The notes beneath the pieces are model-generated. The model had not been told where the DNA came from. It searched no databases and saw only the letters and a program-made list of their open reading frames with translations. Made by a program: the position numbers and the translations under genes. A stretch of DNA of 11,640 bases from Phoronis ovalis (lineage: Eukaryota; Phoronida; Phoronidae), in contig JAOXYB010051546.1 in the NCBI GenBank assembly GCA_028565635.1, forward strand, positions 1 through 11,640, given 5' to 3'. Numbering within the stretch: the first letter of the stretch is position 1; each line of letters begins with the position of its first letter. Below, piece by piece: positions 1-6,300 of this stretch.

Positions 1-326
1 CACGCGTTGGTGTATGTGAAATGGGTTTAGTTATAAGGGAAAATCAACAATAGTGCATAAAATCTTATTTTCATTAAATTTTTACCAAAAAATGACATTT
101 AGCAGTGTTTTTGGAACCGTAAAAAAAATACATTAATACAATGGAAAATAAAAAAAATCAGTCTCATCTGGAAGCATCAAATGTGTACTTTCTAATGATA
201 TACAACACGTATGTGTCATTTGTACAAATTTGACAGATTTTGGGACCATTTTTCCTATATTAATACCTTAATTCTACATATTAATACGCTAAATTGCCCT
301 CAATATATTTGAATATTTTTTTTCAG
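1..326. other. Non-coding AT-rich left edge, ends in a splice-acceptor-like tract
   Basis: I see no coding region or named element here. The stretch is AT-rich with many homopolymer A and T runs. It ends in a run of T followed by CAG at 324-326, which looks like a polypyrimidine tract plus 3' splice site and would open the small candidate exon to its right. If so, this stretch is the 3' part of an intron of a gene that begins outside the window. Confidence 0.4.
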
Positions 327-412
327 AATTAAGAAGCATTAATAACAGAAAGTTCAAAAGAAAAGTAAAGCACTTTGCTAAAAAGAGACAAGACTTGGCA
401 ACTTACGTGTAA
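327..412 (+). CDS. Candidate terminal exon, short basic C-terminal tail (unrecognised)
   Basis: A T-rich acceptor ending in CAG at 324-326 precedes an open frame of 27 codons (reading from 329, with two leading bases completing a codon from an upstream exon) that ends at TAA 410-412. The predicted peptide is strongly basic, with the stretch RKFKRKVKHFAKKR in its middle, and ends in Ala-Thr-Tyr-Val. I do not recognise it. What is seen is only the acceptor and the open frame; that this is a real last exon is inference. An exon of this length can arise by chance in AT-rich DNA, but so many Lys/Arg codons without a stop, directly behind a good acceptor, is suggestive. A similar acceptor with partly similar following bases occurs at 5891-5893, also upstream of a QET-repeat copy. 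Confidence 0.25.
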
Positions 413-548
413 CTTCACAGCATGTTTATTTAGCATGCAGTAATTGTTTTATTAAAAAGTTGTGATATATACCATTGCAAACATTCAGCACCAAGAAAAA
501 CAACCGTAATATTTAATTATGTGTACCTGTTATAAAGAAGAGTTGTAA

Positions 549-599
549 ATCTCTGTCCAAGAAACACACAATATATGTATAAATGTTATGTATTTTTAG
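549..599 (+). pseudogene. Decayed N-terminal repeat unit of QET-repeat copy 1
   Basis: In the same frame as the open frame that starts at 609, this stretch reads ISVQETHN and then runs into TAG at 597-599; TAA lies immediately upstream at 546-548. The bases around CTGTCCAAGAAACA match the start of QET copy 2 (6331-6345), where the same frame reads FPVQETNN. Where copy 2 has the glutamine codon CAA, copy 1 has TAA at 546-548. The simplest reading is that copy 1 once had a longer N-terminus like copy 2 and has lost it to stop codons. Alternatively TTTTTAG at 593-599 acts as a splice acceptor and this unit is now intronic. Confidence 0.5.
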
Positions 600-608
600 A
601 CTCAAGAA

Positions 609-1187
609 ATGGATGAAAGGGCTATTTTACGAGCTGCAGCACAGGAATTAGAAGCAAATGGAATACTCTTACCAGAACCAGTACAAGAAACCAATCAGGA
701 TTTACTGTGCCCCGTTCCAGAAACGAATAACTTACCTGTTATTGGATCCCGAAAGCAACAAGTAAATAATGAAGTAAACATTTTATCTTTTGCTACCTAT
801 GAAGTAGAAAACTCTCACTTGTCATTCCCGGTACAAGAGACTAATCAGGATTCGTCATTACCTGTTGCCCAAGAAAGTCACAGCGTGTATATTTTACGTT
901 TCCCAATACAAGAAAATAATGAAGTAGATAGTTTGCTATTCCCTGCTCAAGAAGTAGGAGAGGTGCAATTACAATCGCCTATACAAGAGACGGGACAACA
1001 GACTAATCTGGAGTTATCATTCCCTATCCAAGAAATGAACAGCGTACATATTATTGGTTTTTCAATTCAAGAAAATAATGAAGTAGATAGTTTACCATTC
1101 CCTACGCAAGAAGTAGGGTACCTACTGCCATTTCCTGAACAAGAGACTAATCAGGATTTGCCTTTCCCAGTTCAAGTTAATGACTGA
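609..1187 (+). CDS. QET-repeat protein, copy 1 (unrecognised family)
   Basis: This is a 192-residue open frame from ATG 609 to TGA 1185-1187, the longest open frame in the window. I do not recognise the family. The protein opens with a short helix-like Ala/Leu/Glu segment (residues 1-20) and then consists of about a dozen degenerate 12-13-residue units with the core FP(V/I)QE(T/N)N(Q/E)(D/V); clear units include PVQETNQD at residues 24-31 and 74-81 and PEQETNQD at 176-183. A higher-order repeat is also present: a 26-base identical block at 909-934 recurs at 1068-1093, a 159-base (53-residue) period. No signal peptide or membrane segment is visible, there is one cysteine, and composition is rich in Gln, Glu and Asn, so it is probably disordered. 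The in-frame stops just upstream leave ATG 609 as the first usable start, unless an upstream exon splices in at 600. AATAAA at 1472-1477 could be its poly(A) signal. Differences between internal units are both synonymous and replacement, so selection on the protein is not demonstrated. Confidence 0.55.
   Translation: MDERAILRAAAQELEANGILLPEPVQETNQDLLCPVPETNNLPVIGSRKQQVNNEVNILSFATYEVENSHLSFPVQETNQDSSLPVAQESHSVYILRFPIQENNEVDSLLFPAQEVGEVQLQSPIQETGQQTNLELSFPIQEMNSVHIIGFSIQENNEVDSLPFPTQEVGYLLPFPEQETNQDLPFPVQVND
909..1093 (+). repeat. Higher-order repeat inside QET copy 1 (159-bp period)
   Basis: Two blocks, starting at 909 and 1068, are identical for 26 bases and encode QENNEVDSL in both. Flanking units also correspond: CACAGCGTGTATATT pairs with AACAGCGTACATATT upstream, and the unit CAAGAAGTAGG follows in both. 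The period of 159 bases is a multiple of three, so gain or loss of a unit keeps the frame. This points to recent duplication of a four-unit block within the gene. Confidence 0.8.
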
Positions 1188-1561
1188 ATTGATTGTGAGG
1201 AAAGAATAGTTAAGTGTGTATTTGCAGTCAGTCAGCCTGTACACATTTAAAAAAAAACATGAAAGTTGTGATAAGTTTTTTCTAGCACTCCGTGTCTGTT
1301 TCACGGTTCCATATTGCACACAATTAAGGGGGAGACCCGTTAATATGCAATATTTATTGATTTTTTTTAAATTTGTTTTTTCTTTCTTAAATACAGTTTA
1401 ATTTGTGTATAGCAAATTAATTGACTGCTAACAAACAGCAAAAAGATTGTTTTATCTCCCAGTTATGGTATAATAAATCATGATCTTTACAAAAGATCGA
1501 AGTTTATGCATTTATACCTAATAGATTCTACACACCTGTCACTGTGTATAGTTAATTCAAC

Positions 1562-1582
1562 GACTAATCATCATGATTAGTC
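1562..1582. repeat. Perfect inverted repeat, 10-bp arms with a 1-base centre
   Basis: GACTAATCAT is followed by one C and then ATGATTAGTC, its exact reverse complement. It could be a dyad-symmetric protein-binding site or a small hairpin; nothing nearby decides between these. Confidence 0.7.
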
Positions 1583-1799
1583 ATGCATTCAATAATGACG
1601 AAAATGCATTACGATGTGCTGACTGCTTACCTGGACTAAAAACGTTTCAAACCTCAGAAATATTTTATATTACAAAGTAATCCATTGTAAAAAAATAATT
1701 ATTAAATGATATTGTTATTCAATTTATTTTTTTTATTCGGATGTGTCAAACCTAAGTGTGAAGTAGTATTAAAATAATCTAGGTCTCAAGCGCTTCTGC

Positions 1800-1850
1800 A
1801 TATATAGCAGGTCTTCTTGTGATGGTAAACACGCACTGACTGCTATATAT
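1800..1850. repeat. Hairpin with an 11-bp perfect stem and 29-base loop
   Basis: ATATATAGCAG at 1800-1810 is the exact reverse complement of CTGCTATATAT at 1840-1850. The loop contains no further pairing that I can see, so it does not look like a microRNA precursor. It may be the end of a short palindromic repeat element. Confidence 0.65.
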
Positions 1851-1922
1851 CTCTGTTTCGGTTAGGTGACATTTGAAAACATTTAAAAGTTCATGATAAC
1901 TTGAATCACTCCACAAATACAC

Positions 1923-2129
1923 ATGAATACGTTAGCCCATTTCGTCAGGCGTCAGGTTTATTCGCCTAAACCTATGCAGCCAGAAAACGCACAGTTAGGA
2001 TTGATTTTCATCGTCAGATTTCACCATTCCTTTCAGCAGGTAATTATAAATGAGATGCGAATTGCAGTGCTGAAAAACATACTTTTGCATTCCATAGGAG
2101 ATACAGGAGAGATACCGGGGGAGATACAG
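1923..2129 (+). CDS. Candidate coding exon ending at a perfect splice donor
   Basis: An ATG at 1923 opens 69 codons that run without a stop to CAG|GTAAGT at 2127-2135, a perfect match to the 5' splice-site consensus. The peptide is unrecognised; its end, GDTGEIPGEIQ, reflects a near-repeat of GAGATACAG at the DNA level. Splicing at this donor would leave phase 0. The PHF5A-like exon at 2753 needs phase 1, so the two cannot be joined in the PHF5A frame. It may be the first exon of a separate transcript or an untranslated exon. A weaker internal donor (CAG|GTAATT near 2040) and an acceptor-like CCATAG before 2098 make other exon shapes possible. The donor is seen; the exon is inferred. Confidence 0.3.
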
Positions 2130-2752
2130 GTAAGTCGTAAAACTTATACACTGAGCATTACACATACAAGATACCGAAGATAATTGAATGGACATCTGAT
2201 TCATAACAATGAATGTTTATACTTGACAGTGTTTTACATATTTTAAAATAGTTTACAGCAGGAGCTAGCGCTAATTTGGTAATAAGAAATACATCACATG
2301 GTAAACAAATAGTGTATGAAAATATACCCTGTGGTAAATATCCAACAAGTATACCCTGTGGTAAATAAGGCTTTCAGAAGCATGAAAAAAGTATCCTGTG
2401 GTACATGCAGGAGCTGAAAAAAGGGGCTTATTGGGCAGTACATATATATGTAATGACTTTGAATGACAGTAACCCCCAGGACTAATACTCATGGGAGAGC
2501 CATATTCGGGGTTAATCTGAAAATGAAAAATCAATCTAACTCTACATTATCTTACTTTAGGTTTAAGTTTTGTCTGATTCTTAATCATAATACTAAGATA
2601 ATATACTCCTATTATCCATATAGAGATCCTAGCTTGATAACAATTGTGTTCAGAGAGTTTTCCTAGGGTTTTTATTTGGATAATTATGACATCCTTATGT
2701 GATTATAATCATAAAGAAATATTTCTGAAAAAAGATTTCTTTATCTTTTCAG
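2130..2752. other. Intron-like stretch with a short degenerate tandem repeat
   Basis: No coding region is supported. A small tandem array lies at 2295-2406. I looked for the first PHF5A exon (ending in an Ala-Gly-Val segment and a phase-1 donor) and did not find it here or further left in the window. The stretch ends in ATCTTTTCAG at 2743-2752, a strong 3' splice site for the PHF5A-like exon. Confidence 0.5.
2295..2406. repeat. Degenerate minisatellite around CCTGTGGTAAATA
   Basis: The string TATACCCTGTGGTAAATA occurs at 2323-2340 and again at 2350-2367, a 27-base period. A shorter form, GTATCCTGTGGTACAT, is at about 2391-2406 and a weak form, CACATGGTAAACAAATA, at about 2295-2311. It lies in the presumed intron upstream of the PHF5A-like exon. 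Confidence 0.7.
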
Positions 2753-2949
2753 CTATTGGTCGTCTGTGTGAGAAGGATGATGGGAAATGTGTCCTCTGCG
2801 ATTCTTATGTCCGACCGTGTACCTTAGTAAGAATATGTGACGAATGTAACTATGGATCTTATCAAGGTCGCTGTGTAATCTGTGGAGGTCCTGGACCTGG
2901 AGTCTCTGATGGATATTACTGTAAAGAATGTACAATAACAGAGAAAGAT
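2753..2949 (+). CDS. PHF5A: PHF5A-like SF3b zinc-knot protein, exon 2 equivalent
   Basis: PHF5A (yeast Rds3) is a roughly 110-residue nuclear protein of the SF3b part of U2 snRNP; with SF3B1 it forms the pocket that holds the intron branch-point adenosine. Here 65 codons match human residues 19-81 almost throughout, including [20 protein letters not shown] and YYCKECT. The exon starts after ATCTTTTCAG and needs a G from the previous exon to complete Ala18 (phase 1). It ends at GAT|GTAAGT, an excellent donor, leaving phase 0. Two departures stand out in a very conserved family: the codon for Cys26, a zinc ligand in ZnF2 with Cys23, is GAT (Asp) at 2776-2778; and Pro-Gly is inserted after Gly65 through a tandem CCTGGA at 2890-2901. 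The ligand partners Cys23, 30, 33, 46, 49, 58, 61, 72, 75 and the lone Cys40 remain. Tyr36, which lines the splicing-inhibitor pocket, remains. The exon for residues 1-17 is not in the window. Membership of the family is certain; whether this is the main gene, a paralogue or a decaying copy is open. Confidence 0.93.
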
Positions 2950-3092
2950 GTAAGTTCATTAAAAATTCATTTAATTCTCTTACATGGACTCACTACAGCA
3001 TTTGAATCAACTAGCACAGACACAAACAGACAGTGTTTTTCTGACTGACTATATTGCAAAGATGACTGTTTTTGAATTTATTTTTTTTTCAG
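2950..3092 (+). other. Intron between the two PHF5A-like exons
   Basis: This is a 143-base intron from GTAAGT at 2950 to a T9-CAG acceptor at 3092. A branch-point-like CTGACTGAC lies about 50 bases before the acceptor. Because a true intron is kept, this copy is not a processed retrocopy. Confidence 0.85.
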
Positions 3093-3160
3093 AGAGATGG
3101 ATGTCCAAAAGTTGTCAACCTTGGTAGTGCAAAAACAGATTTGTTCTACGAAAGGAAAAA
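3093..3160 (+). CDS. PHF5A: PHF5A-like SF3b zinc-knot protein, exon 3 equivalent
   Basis: Directly after a strong acceptor the frame reads [12 protein letters not shown] and continues to FYERKK, matching human residues 82-104 with conservative changes (Val for Ile88, Ala for Ser94). It carries Cys85, the last zinc ligand. The family normally ends YGFKKR. Here AAAAA is followed by GTAAGG at 3161-3166: read through, this gives Lys104 and an immediate TAA stop at 3162-3164, so the tail is lost; read as a splice donor (phase 2), a further exon is needed. I found no TATGG-type exon encoding YGFKKR downstream. A candidate in-frame replacement exon is at 3587. Intact splice sites on both sides of the preceding intron argue that the locus was spliced recently. 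Confidence 0.9.
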
Positions 3161-3164
3161 GTAA

Positions 3165-3524
3165 GGATTTAAGAAAAGATAGTCACAATGGGAGCTTTAG
3201 AAATGTTCCTTTAGACAATTTGAATTGTAAGGTGGCAATGTTGAGAAATGTGGCTCATATGAAACTTATTGTATTCTAATATTTCTTTTTCTGATGGAAC
3301 ATTATCAGGAAATGATGCTGTTACCTACTCAATGAGACATTTATAATATGCAAATATAAAACATCTTTATAAAAGCTTCTGCTTCATACAATCATGCGCT
3401 TAGTTAGTTGTATCTTTACAGTCAGAACCTGCCATACTACTTATTATTGTATTAACTGTCATGGTCCATATGCTACGAACCTCTCAATTTATGTTAAATA
3501 TAATAATAATAATTAGTATTATAA
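3165..3524. other. Downstream of the PHF5A-like exon 3, intron or 3' UTR
   Basis: I see no gene, repeat array or recognisable exon here. No AATAAA lies close behind the stop at 3162-3164, which weakly favours reading GTAAGG at 3161 as a splice donor and this stretch as intron. A few TAATAA triplets lie near 3500-3512. Confidence 0.35.
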
Positions 3525-3586
3525 AAAAGAATTGCAGGTTTTGTAAGAGCTCTGATTAGTAATTCTTCAAATATCTTCTTTCACAG

Positions 3587-3683
3587 TAAACAAATTTGGT
3601 TACTATGTCGTACAGATGAGTGCAACGTCAAAGTTCTTAGTTATTCTAGAAAAAAATATTTTTGCTTGTCAAACCATGCGTAA
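3587..3683 (+). CDS. Candidate alternative last exon with a Cys/His-bearing tail
   Basis: A good acceptor, ATCTTCTTTCACAG ending at 3586, is followed by an open frame that ends at TAA 3681-3683. Joined to the donor at 3160|3161 it stays in frame, turning the last Lys codon into Asn and adding about 31 residues, among them IWLLCRTDECNVKV and a final NHA. The same frame is also open upstream to 3525, so the open length is 52 codons. The pattern W-x2-C-x4-C with a later His faintly resembles a FLYWCH zinc finger (normally W-x-C-x4-C ... H-x-H), but the final ligands do not fit and I do not claim the family. If used, the exon would give a PHF5A-like protein with a novel C-terminus. The splice sites and frame are seen; use of the exon is inference. 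Confidence 0.3.
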
Positions 3684-3697
3684 GGCCAGACAAAAAA

Positions 3698-3852
3698 GAC
3701 ACTGTTTAACCGGTGTCACCGTTTTACTGAATTTTGGCATTTGCACTTGTTTAACAGGCACGACTGCTTCAAAAAAAAGAAATTTTAAGTTTTTTTTATA
3801 GTTTCTTTTTTCTTGTAACACTAAAGCAACAAGCCCGACACGGTTAAACACT
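3698..3852. repeat. Imperfect foldback repeat with GTTTAACCGTGTC motifs
   Basis: GACACTGTTTAACCGGTGTC at 3698-3717, CACTTGTTTAACAGGCAC at 3744-3761 and, inverted, GACACGGTTAAACACT at 3837-3852 are related. Between them A-rich and T-rich tracts (AAAAAAGAAA near 3774-3783, TTTCTTTTTT near 3802-3811) can pair. It looks like an old palindromic element, too degraded to classify. Confidence 0.4.
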
Positions 3853-3972
3853 TTTTAAATAACAAAAACAGCCCAGCCGACTCGGTTGTGACATAACTGT
3901 TCTTTTTGATGTGGCCTTCATTTACGGTGGGGTTATCTTCTCAAAACATTTGCAGAATTTTTGAACAAATAA

Positions 3973-3996
3973 TTTTAGCCATGAATATGGCTAAAA
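3973..3996. repeat. Perfect hairpin, 10-bp stem and 4-base loop
   Basis: TTTTAGCCAT, the loop GAAT, then ATGGCTAAAA, the exact reverse complement. It contains TATGGCTAA, superficially like the start of the missing PHF5A tail codons, but the frame and the absence of a suitable acceptor rule that out. Confidence 0.65.
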
Positions 3997-5060
3997 ATAT
4001 ATACACAAGGGGACATGTTTAGTCATAAGTGTACGACCCCGCCCACAAATTAGGGTTGATATACTCGGACCGCGTTTAGTGCAGTTAAACCGGCAGCGTA
4101 TACATGCACACTATTAATAATGATTTAAAAAATTGTAGTCATCAGTAGTTTTAGGGGGAATTCGAGTGGTTCAATTAACGTAAATGCAATTTAAATATCA
4201 AATGGCAAAAACGATACAATACCAAAGTCATGAAAGTCCAAACTCAAATCCTGAAACCGCTGCTGTGTCGATCGATTTTTTATTGCATGGGAAATTCTTG
4301 ATGGGTTTCAGTCTTTCACTTCCCCAAGTATTTAGAATGGAGCAAAAATGACGCAGAGAAAGTCCTATATTCGCCCAAACTTAAAGGACAGGTTTGTATA
4401 TATTCTAATGGAGATTTAACGAGTCGAGTCGAGACGAAGACGATGAAAAAACATAGGTTCACACGTGATGCGATTTAGCGAATTCTGATTGGGTAAGAGA
4501 CGCGGGTGGTTTAATATACTAATGTCATATACAGATCTGAAATGAAATTAGATGGTAGTACAGTATTCATAAAAGTATCAGTGATTTGATAACCCTTTCA
4601 GTTATTTTATTAGTATTTCTTAATTTCCCTCACCTTTCAGTTCTTTGTTAAGATGTTCATTGAACAAATCCATTTCTATAAATATTTCAGGATACTTACC
4701 AATAAAATTATTGAGAAAGCAATATATTTTGCGTGGTTTGATTATCATGGCAACGCATTTGAAATTTTAAATCATCAAGTTGCTACATATTTTATTTCTA
4801 GAAAATAATTGTTTTTGCATAAAATGTCTAATATCAAAATAGACATGCATAACCTAAATTAATAATTGGACCAAACATCGAGAGAAAGCTTTGTGCATTT
4901 TTATGCTGAATTAAAAATCAGGAAAGCAAAGAAAAGAACAAAAGGGATGTGTGACAAATCATTTTCACCTTTCTGGCCTGATTTGGGCAATTTTATAGTA
5001 TGTATGTATTATTCGCAAGATTTCCGAGGCCCCATTGTTTTCGATGGTTATGATTGCTAA
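3997..5060. other. Non-coding stretch, nothing recognised
   Basis: I find no supported gene, RNA or mobile element. Short open stretches exist, the longest ending at 5060, but they lack an ATG start or family resemblance. A local patch with less AT and several CG dinucleotides lies around 4020-4110 and 4420-4510, including GAGTCGAGTCGAGACGAAGACG, too little to call a promoter. Confidence 0.35.
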
Positions 5061-5079
5061 TGAATCGTAAAGAGTTCTT

Positions 5080-5335
5080 CCACGTGAACGGTGATCATGA
5101 ATTAGTGAGATTTAAAGTGTGGGACTAGAAATGTGAAAATATATAGGCGCGAAAAAAGAATCAGAATAGGCGTTGAATTATAATTACCGAATCGTGAATG
5201 AGTTTCTTCAAAAAGTGAACTGTGAATGACTGAGTTTTAAAGCGTGAAACGTGCAAATATAAGCGTTAATAATTAACTGTTAATTTGTGAATAAAATATA
5301 TACGCCCGAACAAAGAATAGTTGATAATTGTGAGC
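5080..5335. repeat. Degenerate repeat region with recurring GTGAA and GCG-AA motifs
   Basis: Three related stretches can be lined up by eye. GTGAAAATATATAGGCGCGAA then AAAAGAATC (about 5132-5162) resembles GTGAATAAAATATATACGCC then CGAACAAAGAAT (about 5287-5318), and a shorter form with GTGAAACGTGCAAATATAAGCG lies between (about 5244-5265). Short GTGAAC/GTGAAT words recur around them. It looks like an old, diverged tandem array. Confidence 0.4.
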
Positions 5336-5388
5336 CTTGCAGTCTATAGTCATGCATTTTACAGTCATTAAAATATATAGTAGATACG

Positions 5389-5435
5389 CAGTGGCGGATT
5401 TACAATCGTGCGCGGAAGGTGCCCACTTCCCCCAA
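5389..5435 (+). mobile_element. Possible hAT-like DNA transposon terminus
   Basis: CAGTGGCGGATTTA followed by a short GC-rich patch (GTGCCCACTTCCCCC) in otherwise AT-rich DNA resembles the ends of many animal hAT-type elements, which often start CAGTGGCG or CAGGGGCG. I looked for the reverse complement (a string ending CGCCACTG) elsewhere in the window and did not find it, so this would be a lone or decayed end. No flanking 8-bp duplication could be tested. Confidence 0.3.
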
Positions 5436-5688
5436 AAAATTATAGCATTATTCTGAATATTAATAGTAACTAACAATTTACAAATTATTATAATTGTACA
5501 TAAAATATTTTGTATAAAGACTATTCTTTTTAACAGTTATGCAGTCAGATTTTAAAGTTGTCTAAATATAACCATTACTTACTTTCTTAGTATATGCTAA
5601 ACCTGTTGCCCTTGTTTACACATAAAACAATTCAAGAGTATTGCATAAATGTATTTATATAATTATTATTAAATTACAATTTAAAGTG

Positions 5689-5710
5689 TAATAATAATAA
5701 TAATAATAAT
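5689..5710. repeat. (TAA)n microsatellite
   Basis: TAA repeats without interruption for 22 bases. Ordinary simple-sequence DNA. Confidence 0.95.
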
Positions 5711-5893
5711 ATCATTAATAAACATATCTTAAATTTCCTTAGGCATTAACAAAAAGGCATAGTATCACTTTGTACTACGCAACATAACCATTTATTCGAA
5801 TAAAATGAGCCGCCTGTATACATTTGTTTGCATTTTAGTAAATAAATATAGTAACTTTAACTGTTAATATTGTTTTTTTATATTTTTTTCCAG

Positions 5894-5959
5894 AATTTTA
5901 AAGAAGCGTTACATGTGAAAAAGGTGGACATTTCATATGAAAAGTTAACTACCCTGTAG
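5894..5959 (+). CDS. Candidate short exon upstream of QET copy 2
   Basis: A T-rich acceptor ending in CCAG at 5890-5893 is followed by 21 open codons (beginning NFKEALHVKK) and TAG at 5957-5959. The first bases, AATTTTAAAGAAGCGTTA, resemble those after the acceptor at 327 (AATTAAGAAGCATTA), with a 3-base gap. Both lie a few hundred bases upstream of a QET-repeat copy, so they could be the same upstream exon carried in a duplication. However, the open frames differ: in copy 1 the matching frame hits TAA at once. It may be chance. Confidence 0.2.
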   Translation, partial: NFKEALHVKKVDISYEKLTTL

Positions 5960-6300
5960 GTAATTAGGAGATAACGCTCAGAAAGTAAGTCAACTGGAGC
6001 AAAAATATAAAGCATAATTAAACTATAGATGGAATATGAGATAACACGCACTTTAAGTCGGGATATATGAATCATGTTCATCTTTTTATCAAGGCGATCA
6101 TTGCCAATAATACGGAGATACAGATCACAGTCAGTCGGAGTCAGCTGCGTGGAATTATGAGATTTTTTTTTTCCTAAATTCTTCTAAAGTGAATTTGTAC
6201 AACTGAACAGATACAGAAACTACATGTGAACATCCATTCTGAATGATGCATGAGATGCAATATGCATGAGAGAAGTTTATGAGTACAACAAATTTAGGTA
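5960..6300. other. Non-coding stretch ahead of QET copy 2
   Basis: No gene is seen. ATGCATGAGA occurs twice, 16 bases apart (6246 and 6262). AAATTTAG just before 6300 is acceptor-like, similar in position to TTTTTAG ahead of copy 1, so QET copy 2 could begin as an internal exon. Confidence 0.35.

Larger units (their letters stand above)
1188..1922. other. Non-coding stretch with hairpins and a candidate poly(A) signal
   Basis: I see no gene here. It contains AATAAA at 1472-1477, about 285 bases past the stop of QET copy 1, a perfect 10-bp hairpin at 1562-1582 and an 11-bp-stem hairpin at 1800-1850. The last 70 bases before the ATG at 1923 include TATATAT next to the second hairpin, but there is no further support for a promoter. 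Confidence 0.4.

Noticed and set aside
1122-1319. Minus-strand open frame overlapping the end of QET copy 1
   Set aside because: A shadow of the plus-strand gene with no independent support.
2271-2534. Minus-strand open frame with repeated YHRVY motif
   Set aside because: The repetition is a by-product of the CCTGTGGTAAATA tandem repeat read backwards, not a protein repeat.
3983-3996. TATGGCTAAAAA as the missing PHF5A tail exon
   Set aside because: The third codon would be TAA where Phe is needed, there is no adjacent acceptor, and the bases belong to a perfect hairpin.
4866-5060. 64-codon open frame on the plus strand
   Set aside because: It begins at TTG, not ATG, shows no family resemblance and has no splice signals placed to make it an exon.
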